A stretch of 64,000 nucleotides of DNA from Nemertoderma westbladi (taxonomy: Eukaryota; Xenacoelomorpha; Nemertodermatida; Nemertodermatidae), in contig JAUCBJ010009132.1 of assembly GCA_032718475.1 (NCBI GenBank), positions 114,118-178,117 on the forward strand. Direction: 5' to 3'. This document shows positions 10,919 to 20,400 of this stretch, piece after piece; positions within the stretch are counted from its first letter, which is position 1, and each line of letters starts with the position of its first letter. A model generated the notes under the pieces. That model worked only from the letters and a program-made list of their open reading frames with translations. It was not told the origin of the DNA and ran no database searches. Both the position numbers and the translations under genes were made by a program.

Positions 10919-12118
10919 TTATCGCTTAGTGGATCGAGCCCTGCCGCGTCCTCGAAAACTGCGCACAGGTGACTTTGCTCGCGATATGGGACTAATGGGG
11001 CGAGTCACTGGTTTACTTGGGACGTTGAGAGACGGTGCGACTATTTCCTCGCAAATTCGTCTATTTGGCATCCCAAAACCTCGACCAATTCCTCGTGACC
11101 GATCAGTCGTCACTACAGTTGGTAGAACGTCTGGGAACGCGTGAGAAGCGGACGACGTAGACCCAAGAGTAGCTTGCGCCCCCTGTTGATCAGCTGGTGT
11201 ATGTCCCGATCCTCCTACCGGTTCTCTTGGAAGTGATACCGTATCCCGAGTAACTCGAATAGTCGGCTCAACTCCCTTGCGTTCTTCTACATTAATAATT
11301 TTCTTCAATTGTTGGCCCACCTTCTGGACCCGTATGATCCTACCCTGCCCGTCCTCCCGAGGGTGACGTGCAGACGGCGCAACCGGAGTGGCTGATATAT
11401 TCGTCGCCTCTAGGACCTCCTCTTCCTCGAATACGCTCGCTCGTATACGTTTGTGGTAAAAGGCGGCTCGGTACGCCCATGCGACGGTTAACCAAGCTCC
11501 CTTATTCCGTTTTTCAGTTCGGAAACGATCGAATTCACCATACGTAATCCGATTAACGACTTTCTGAAAATTCCACGTGTTTTTGTTATCCGGGTGAATT
11601 TGTAACAGATACTCGCGCACCACTCGGAATCCGCTGTCGTGGGGCAAAATATCGACAACCTCGATAAGTTCGTCATATTGGGGCATAGCGGAGATATATC
11701 CTTCCGACATCATCGTCTGGGGATTTACCGCCCAAAATCCGAGATGCGCTCTCATCGGAAACCGTCTTCTTTGTGCCGATACATGTTCGTCGGCTAAATC
11801 TTCCCACTCATCAAATAACTTCCTCACGAGTTTTACAGATTCGTGTTCATAAGGTATGTCTCTCAGTTGGCATTCAGATGCTCGATGTCCCTTTATATTG
11901 CAGTAAGTACATTGAGCCATAAATCTCCAGCAAGTATAAAAGGTATGAGACCCTTGATCCCCACACCATCCACAGATTAGCTGAGTCGTAGTAATGTGCT
12001 TTCCACTGCACTTTGCCATATGATGTCCAGCGACGCCACATTTACTACACATCGTATTAGCAGGGTACCACACTCGTTCGTATATAAGATCTCCAATCGG
12101 TCGAGCGCTTCCTCCCAT
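10919..12118 (-). CDS. Accessory ORF: zinc-knuckle protein, function unknown
   Basis: A 399-residue ORF downstream of integrase, where env or accessory genes lie in some LTR elements. Near the N-terminus are three zinc knuckles: CSKCGVAGHHMAKC (CX2CX4HX4C), CGWCGDQGSHTFYTC (CX2CX5HX4C) and CTYCNIKGHRASEC (CX2CX4HX4C). The middle (about residues 90-230) is unrecognised, and the C-terminus ends in an Arg/Gly-rich basic tail (SFRGRGRARSTKR). There is no signal peptide or membrane helix, so it is not an envelope protein. Nucleic-acid binding is inferred from the knuckles and tail. The ATG has a strong context (A at -3, G at +4) and follows the upstream stop by 9 nt in the same frame, so it is either a coupled second ORF or the rest of one ORF split by TAA. 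Confidence 0.7.
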   Translation of the reverse strand: MGGSARPIGDLIYERVWYPANTMCSKCGVAGHHMAKCSGKHITTTQLICGWCGDQGSHTFYTCWRFMAQCTYCNIKGHRASECQLRDIPYEHESVKLVRKLFDEWEDLADEHVSAQRRRFPMRAHLGFWAVNPQTMMSEGYISAMPQYDELIEVVDILPHDSGFRVVREYLLQIHPDNKNTWNFQKVVNRITYGEFDRFRTEKRNKGAWLTVAWAYRAAFYHKRIRASVFEEEEVLEATNISATPVAPSARHPREDGQGRIIRVQKVGQQLKKIINVEERKGVEPTIRVTRDTVSLPREPVGGSGHTPADQQGAQATLGSTSSASHAFPDVLPTVVTTDRSRGIGRGFGMPNRRICEEIVAPSLNVPSKPVTRPISPISRAKSPVRSFRGRGRARSTKR

Positions 12119-12127
12119 ACTATAATT

Positions 12128-12741
12128 TTAATCATCTGGGTCTATGGGTTGGTAGGTTTCTGAAGGTTGTAGGCAAACTATAGCATCTGTTGCTTCAAGT
12201 TGTCGAATCTCCGTCTGAGATTTCTTCGGGAGGTTCCTTTCGATCTCAAGAAGTTCCTCTAAAGGATCGTCGGCGATCGTAGTAGTTACTTCGAATTCAT
12301 CACCAAGGTGACCGATAGGCGCGCGCGTCTGCCGTGATTCATCCGTAATCTCCACGATACGTTCTCCTTCATAGGGTAACAATGTAAACATAGATGGTCT
12401 TTCGATAAGAGATCCCGCACAGCGAAGATACACGTCTCGAAATATGCTAAATCCTGCTCGAGTAAAGGCATTGCTGTCTTTGCGAGCTTCGCTGTACTTT
12501 CTGATAATTCCTTTATACCAAATATAGTGTAGTCTTTTGCTCCAAATCGTTCGAATGAAGCTGCCGCCTCCTCTTGGATATCATATCCCCATCTCGGCTC
12601 TCTTTGTATCCCTTTCTCCATAATTAGAGGTGTAGTTACATAATCATTACTACTAGAGGGAATACAACAGAGTTTGTGGTTAGTTGTGAGGAGACGTGAG
12701 AGTTTCGTCTGCCTTTTGGGCTTCGACAACGCTCTAACCTC
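12128..12741 (-). pseudogene. Broken ORF upstream of the zinc-knuckle ORF
   Basis: Two overlapping open frames (12741-12286 and 12433-12128) look like one coding segment with a frameshift near 12435. The first has no ATG until about codon 36 (MEKGIQREPRWG), and an in-frame TAG closes it upstream at 12744-12742. The second is acidic (IADDPLEELLEIERNLPKK) and ends at TAA 12130-12128, nine bases before the ATG of the next ORF and in its frame. No family is recognised. It may be the N-terminal part of the accessory protein, or a separate small gene expressed from a spliced transcript. Confidence 0.45.
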
Positions 12742-13280
12742 CTACCCATAGCCTAAGATCTAAGGTTTCTTTAATGACACGCTGCTTCTTATCTAAAATT
12801 TTTTGCCGAAGTAAAACGAATTTGGGCTAAACTGGCCGTGAGTCTAAAATACTCACCTTTTGATCCCAAACTATTATCAGAAAATAAGCAGTCAAGAATT
12901 AGTAATAAATATAGGGGAGTCTATTTGACGTAACTTATTGAAACAAGACCGTGTAAAATTTAATTAAAATTTTAAGAAAGGCTCGCAAGTCTTCCTCTCT
13001 TGTTTCTCTAATTTTTAAGTTCCACCCGACTGTACCCTGAAATCTATTCACTGGAGAAAATTTTAAAAATTTTTCAAATCCAAATGGATTGTCTAAAATT
13101 TCGAAAATGTCTCAATATTGTGAGTTCCAAGTAGAATTCCATTTCTTATACCTACAAATCCCGCTCCTATGTGACACATAAGGGTACTACCCTCAATGTT
13201 CACATATAAAGACAATGGAATTCTACCGCTGTCCTTACTACGGTGTACAGGTACGTGGAAATCTATTTGTAAACTCCTAA
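12742..13280 (-). other. Noncoding gap between integrase and accessory ORFs
   Basis: About 540 bp with stops in all - strand frames. It carries one copy of the recurring element motif (12974-12995). No splice acceptor stands out. Confidence 0.5.
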
Positions 13281-14455
13281 TTATTTACTAGTATTAGGTG
13301 GAGATTTGTAATCTCCAGACTCGTTACGAGTCTCTTCAAGGAGTACGAGACGTTGAGTCGGTCTGTCTACTGTACGACCGTCAATTGTCCGTACCGTCAC
13401 AGTTCTTGTCACTCCATCCATAAAATGACACCTGTTATCCAGAAGCGTCTTTTCAGATTCACTTCTGCCAACAGCACGTGATCTCCCGGCTTTAATGCAC
13501 GGGTGTTATTGTACCATGTTGTTCTGGCAGAAATAGAGGGCAAATAATGGTTTTGCCATATTTCCCAGAATTTGTTAGCCAGTAGTTGCGTGATTTTCCA
13601 CGCTTTTCTACCATAGCTGTCGCTTTCTATTGGAATAGAAATCGGTGTCAAAGTCGTCGGTGCCTGCATTAGCAGGTGTGCCGGTGTCAAAGCAAACTGA
13701 GATTGTTTGTCATCGGGTACTAATACTATTGGTCTAGTATTTAGTATTGCCTCGATTTCAACAAACAATGTTGTCAGTTGGTCGTCTGTTAATATGTGGT
13801 TTACTGGAATGACCTTTGCCATTGCTGTCTTTATAGATCTAATCAGTCTCTCCCAGACTCCGCCTCTCCAAGGACTATCTGGAGGATTGAACTTCCAAAC
13901 AATCTTGTGAGGTTGCAGTTCGTTCGAGATTTGATCATGATCTAATTTCTTAAAGGCTCTAGCAATCTCATTCCGAGCACCAACGAAGTTTGTCCCTTGG
14001 TCTGAGTACAAGCATTTTACTAGTCCGCGTCTAGCGATAAATCGCCGCAGTGCTAGTATAAACGCGTTGGTGGAAAGATCCATCACACGTTCAATGTGAA
14101 CTGCCCTACTGGACATACATGTGAAAATCAGTCCCCAGCGTTTTACTAGTATACGTCCACGTTTCGTATGTATGGGACCAAAGCAATCAATTCCAGTCTC
14201 TGTAAAAGGTGGTCTGAATGCTTGAAGTCGTGCTTGTGGTAGTTCACTCATTTCTTGGGTACCTATTCTAGAATGTACCTTTTTACAAATAATACACGTA
14301 CGTGTCACTGAACTTAATGCTTTACTGGGTCTAATTAATACAAATCTAGTACGTAAGTAGGAAAGACAGTGGTGTCTTCCAGCGTGTTTCAGATGTAAAT
14401 GTGCGTCCAGTATCATTGCACGTTGTAGTTCGTGATGTTGCGGTATTATTATTGG
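13281..14455 (-). CDS. BEL/Pao integrase, frame-shifted from the polyprotein
   Basis: Continues the polyprotein after a -1 frame change near 14456. It has the end of the HHCC zinc domain (HLHLKHAGRHH...CIICKK), then the DDE catalytic core: Asp in TGIDCFGP, Asp in YSDQGTNFVGA and Glu in GGVWERLIRS. The C-terminal segment holds the usual GDHVLLAEVN motif. The open frame ends at 13409, but the conserved C-terminal motif (DGVTRTVTVRTIDGRTV) continues after a second -1 shift near 13425 and ends at TAA 13283-13281. All three catalytic residues are present. Whether the shifts are mutations, read errors or recoding cannot be settled from the sequence. Confidence 0.85.
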
Positions 14456-17400
14456 GTACCTAAAGTTTGTGTTAAAGTCAATGTTTTGAAGCCGAGATTT
14501 ATGACAATTAAGCCATTATAAATTATCGGACTCCAACTCAGTATCGGTGACGACTTGATTGGTTGACCTTGACTTATAGATGTGAATTCGCGCGCGAAAT
14601 ATCTCAGTTGGTAATGGCGAATTAATTTAATCTCACACCTGTCAATCTCAGCCAATGTAAGTCGACGTGTGAAGTCACGTTTGCCTTTAACGTATTGTAC
14701 AAAACGTACAATCCACGCTAATTTTCGGCAAGCGTTTGACCAAGAGTCTGTTAAGTTTACAATACGGTCGACATAAGTATTTGTGACGTCATCAGGTAAG
14801 TCAATGGAGAACTTGGAAGGTTTTGAATTACTAGAAGGGCCCACGGGTCCGCCGGTAAGTATTCCCTTGTTGACTGTTGATCCGTCCGGGTCTACAAGTA
14901 ATTTGTCCTTCTTTGTCTTCTTACCTTGATTGTCGGTACTTTGTAAGTCGATCGCTAATGGTGGTTTGAACTCTATGGGGTCAGCAGGTTTCGGTAAACT
15001 TATTTTCCTGCCGACATTAATCCCAGGTCTCACCGTAGGTTGTAGGTTCGGTATGTCTCTTGAGCGCAAAGTAACACCTGTATTTACATTAGCGTAGGTA
15101 CTACCCACATCTGTAATACATGAGGTTTCACCGTGCTTATGGTTGCTCAAGTGTGTCAAAATTGGTAGTTTGTCAATACAAGGCCGCTCCAATAGGGAAA
15201 CTGCGGCTTTATTGTTAGTCAATACATTACTAGTGTCTAGTCGACTGTCTAGTAGTGTGTCTGGCGATACGTCTGGTAACGTATCTGGTTGTTTGTCAAT
15301 AGAAGGCCGCTCCAATAGGGAAACTGCGGCTTTACTGTTTGTCAGTGCGTTACTAACGTCTGGTGGAACATTTTGTGATACGTCTGGCAAAATGTCTGGT
15401 TGGCTGTCTAGTAACGTGTCTGGTTGACCGTCTGGCGATATGTCTGGTTGACCGTCTGGCGATATGTCTGGTGTAGAAAGGCTCGCAAGTCTTCCTCTCT
15501 TGACCTTTGAAGTTATATCTTTCCATTTCGCCTTCGGTTTTTTCTTGAGTTTCGCCGCCGTCGTCTTTTTCTTTGTCTTCCCCTTTTTTGGTTTCTTGAT
15601 TTCGGCGTCCTTAGGAATGGTGTTGGACTTGTTGTCGTATAACGGAGGCCAATCTTGTGTCGATTTCTGCAAGAACTGGGGTCCGTGTTGCCAAAACTCT
15701 TTGTTCTCCGGTTTACAGAATTCCTCAGGCATCATTCCTCGCGACGCAATATCAGCTGGGTTTTGTGGTCCGGGACAATGTCGCCAATCCTCTTTTATCG
15801 AACGGTCTAGAATCTCTGCGCGACGGTTAGCTACGAATGTCTTGAATTCGAGTGTGTCGTTGTTTATGTAAAATAAAACCAACGTCGCGTCAGTCCAATA
15901 AAATATCTGTAAACTCGACTGTAGTTCTGTCTGTATGAGGTTCACGATGGTGGTTGACAGGGTCGCGGCTTGTAGCTCGGCTCGTGGTGTCGTCATATAC
16001 TTAGTAGGCATGGTCTTAGCCTTGGAAGTAATGAGCGAAACATCGAACTCGTCTGATTCTACTTGTCTGCGCAAATACGCTGCCACACCAAACCCGTTGT
16101 CACTGGCGTCGGAAAAACAGTGTAGTTCCAAGTTGTCAGGAAATGTACTCTGTAATGGAAAGTAAACCCTGGGTATGAAATAATCCTCTAGCGAAGACAA
16201 TTCCGCCTCCCAGGTCTTCCATAAGTCCACTTGGTCTGATGAGATCGGCTCGTCCCATGTTAGTCCATCCTTCCATATACTGCGCATATAAATGCGAGCT
16301 TGCAGTATTACTGGACTGATGAATCCTAACGGATCGAACAATCGGCTCAACTTTGACAAGCATGATCTCTTGGTCAGTGTGTTTCCTTGACTGTCCAGTC
16401 TCACCTTCACTCGAAAGTTGTCTGTGTTTGGGTCCCAAAAGAGCCCCAACACCTTAGTCGTCGGTAGTGGTTCGAACTCTAGGTCTATATCACCACCTCC
16501 ACGCTCAGTAGTTCCGAATGAGTCAACTAATTCGGCACTGTTTGAGGCGAATTTGGTGAGGTTAAAACCTCCGCTCGCCAAGCAGTCCCGTAATTGATGT
16601 GCTACTGTTGTAGCACGTTCTACTGTGTCGCAACTTTGTAAACCGTCATCAACGTAAAAGTCACGTTCTACAATTCTAACTATCTCTGGGTCATACAGAT
16701 GTTTCTGATCTCTAGCGGCTTGCTTCAAGGCGTACATCGTACAATTTGGGCTGTCTCTGGCACCGAAGACGCGAACTTGCATTTGGTAAGTCGCTGGTGG
16801 TAGACTTAAGTCCCCTTCCGGATACCAGAGGAACCGCAAACTGTCTCTGTCTCGCTCTAACGCTTTCACTTGGTGAAACATCGCTTCAACGTCGCAAGTA
16901 AAGGCTACTTGGCGCTGACGGAAGCGCATAATCACCCCCATAAGATAGTTATTCATGTTCGGTCCATCCATCAATTCACTATTGAGGGACATTCCCTCAA
17001 ACAGAGCCGCACAGTCATTGACTACGCGTACTTTATCTGGTTTGTCGGGATGTCTCACATAGTGATGTGGCAAGTAGTACGTCTGGTCTGTCACTCGCTC
17101 CGGGTTAGTCATTCGGATAGCGTATCCCTTCGTCAAATACGTCTCCATCTGAGTGTTATACTGCAGATGGGCTTTCTCGTCCTTTAATAGACGTTGTCGG
17201 ATTGAGTGTAGACGTCTTAAAGCCAGTGGGTAGTTATTTATAAGTTTAGGACTTTGGCTACGCCATAACATACCCACCTCGTAATGTCCGTCCTCCGTCT
17301 GTCGGATAGTATCCTCCATGATCTTTAGAGATTGTTTCTCCTGTTCCGACATACAAGGGTCGTAGCTACCAGGTTCAGCTGTATCTTGTTCTAACCACCT

Positions 17401-20400
17401 GATAGTCTTCTCCGTTAATTCTTTGTCCAAGGCGGCTTGTTCCAACTGATGAGTTTTCAACGCGTCATCGTCGATATCGACGGGCACTGTTGAGGTTATT
17501 GGGGTAGGTAGACTCGCAAGCCTATCATCTGTCGTCGATGGAATCTCTAGCTGATTCGTCTTCCCCCCAATTTCTAAACTCACCTTGTGGGTTAGCTGCT
17601 CCTTGTGACTTATCATACTAGTTACACGTCTGTCATGTTTTGTCGACTGTAGTGTAGTATGGTTCACGTCGTGTGAAAAGGAATGAATTGAGTTTGTAGT
17701 CAATAAACTACATGTACTCTGTACGTCGTCTTCCTCGTCACTTACGTCTAGTGTGCGCACAGGCGCTCGAGTATACCACCCTATCGGCGTTCTGCAGGCG
17801 TATGCGTTTCCTGCTACAACTGCCGATGGTCTGGTTTCCCACACCTGGTGTAGGTTGAATTGGTCCGTCCCGATCAGCATTGCTACCGATCTATAATTGA
17901 CAGGACATTCGGGCACACCAAGGTGTCTGAAATACTTACGGTCCTCCAAAGATTGTTCCGGCACTGGACCTAGTAGGTTACTAAAGTCCTTCGTGGCCGC
18001 AAAGGTTAGATCTCTAAAGGGCAACAAAGACCTCTCCCTCTCGCTGTGTTGCGATTTTGGAAGAAGAGAGTCTAAGTCCAACTTAACTCGTGTCACTGGT
18101 ATTGCACGCTGTCCGTGCATACTACTTACTGTATAACTGACGTGCTTACCTTGTCTAAGATCTGTTACGACGTCAGCTATCTTTTCATCTACGTAACTGT
18201 GAGATGAGGCTGAGTCTAGAATCGCGTAAATCCTCTTACTCCCTTTTGTGCCAGTAACTTTTATCGGGATTACACTGAATCCCTTCAGTTGGTCAGTGGT
18301 CAGGAGCGCGATTGACGGTTGTTCGTCTCCATTTGAATATTCGTCGTCTTCTGATTCTTCGTCCGACGATCCGGATTGTTCTGAAAAGCAATCCTCTATA
18401 TGGGTCACGAAAGTCGGAGTCGTTTTCGATTCTCGTTTTCGGTAAGCCGCATCACATCTCGCTGCTGCTTCCGGGTGTTCCCTGGCGAAGCGTTTCGTCG
18501 GCGTGTGGCTGTCTGTGTGGAGCAGACCGTCGTGGTTGCGTCCACAGGATGGACAAGTGTCGGTATTTGGGCAATCCTTACGGACGTGTCCGTGTCGCGT
18601 ACACCGCCAACAAGAGTCCAGTGGCCGTATCTGCAGCCGTCGTTCTTCCGAGTTCAACTCGCGAAATTGTCGACAACCTCGTAACTTGTGACCAATATAC
18701 CGCTTACCTAGATGTTCGCAGTATTGGCAGCCGTTGAAGTCGGTGCTGAGTTGCTGTCTCGTCTGTTTCGTCCCAATGGGCGCAGATACTCTATTACCGT
18801 CTGAGAATTGTCGTGATTCCGTCGGTGTGGCGTAAGTGGCCGTCTTTGTGGATGTTGTCTGGGGTTTTTGTCGGTTGGAGGATGGCAGTGTGATCCCTTC
18901 TGCCACGATGTGCTGGTCGGTATAGTTAGATCGAGTTTCTACTACCGCCTCCCTGGATATTAAAAGGTACACATCTTCTAATTTTAGGAATCCTCCTCGC
19001 TCCTCTCGCTGGTATTCGACCTTCCTCCACTCCCGACGAAGTCGATGGTGGAGTCGTCCTATTATCTTTAATAGGACTGTAGGTGTATTCCCGTAATCAA
19101 GTTGTCCAATTGATCTTAAGGTAGTGATAGCGTTCTTAATCTCGTCAGCCAGTTTTAGTAAGTCGACGGGTTTAGTGATAGCCCCTCCCTTACAGAGTTC
19201 TTCTATTACTGACCTGGCCATACTCACTGTACCTCCGTATATCGAAGTCAAACGATCGTACGCTAGTTCGAAAGCGTCTGGTACACCGACGAAAGTCTCC
19301 GCCAAACGTTTAGGTTCTCCTGACAACGTTTGGAGCAGGTAATTGAACTTCTCCCGTGATGTAAAGGCGCACACGGCGATCTGGGATTCAATATAGTCTA
19401 CGAAGGTATGCCAGTGTTTTGAGCTACCGGAGAACTTCGGTGGTTGTTGTACCGGCAATCCCTGTCTGGCTGCGAATTTCGCTATCTCCTCGGCAACGTT
19501 CAGAGTTTCGCGTCCTTGGTTGGTAACTTGGTTGATATCCCTTCTTGGCGCTTTTCCCTGATACGATATGGGGTTTGAAGGTACCGGTCTTTGTGGTTCC
19601 TTCGGGTGTCTATTGTGTTCGAATTCGGAATTTCTCGAACTGTCGGTGTAACCTTCCTCCAGACGTTCCTCAATCCGGGCCAACTTGTTGACAATGTCGG
19701 CGAACTGTTGCGCACCGATCGCGCCCGCTGGTGGTAACGCCTTCTGTGTCGGTGTATTCTGTGGAGGATTGTCTGCAAAGGAGTTGTCTGAACGCTCGCG
19801 TTTATATTCGTCGGCCGCCCCTGTTCTAAATACCTCGCGTTTCGGGTAATCCGATTCGCTCGAAGTACTACTATCATCTGGATATGGTGGTCGACGTGCT
19901 CGCGTTCGTTGCGTTGTTCGAATTCTAACGTTCCGTTTCGGAACATCGTCCACTGATCTCCGTTGTTCGGTAGGCTCACAAGTCTTCCTCGAAGTCGTAG
20001 ATTGCGATGTAAACTGAACCGGTCGCGTATCCACTGTTCTCCGTTGTTCGGTAGGCTCACAAGTCTTCCTCGAAGTCGTAGATTGCGATGTAAACTGAAC
20101 CGGTCGCGTATCCACTGTTCTCCGTTGTTCGGTAGGCTCACAAGTCTTCCTCGAAGTCGTAGATTGCGATGTAAACTGGTTCGGTGGGCGAATGACAGCA
20201 TTCGAAACAACTGGCCTTGTAGGTCGAAACGTCATTGGATAAGCGTAATGTGTAACGGGTTTAGGTGTCAAAGGTGGACTCACCTGTTTTGTCGTCAGTA
20301 GTGCGGGTCTGGTCAATAAACTACTACGATCTGTAATCGGTGGGTTACTTACCTTGACTCTCGGAATAGGCGACGACGTTGCTCTTGGCGGTATAAACTC

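Noticed and set aside
10919-12118. Envelope glycoprotein
   Set aside because: It is in the env position, but has no signal peptide, cleavage site or membrane helix; it has zinc knuckles instead.
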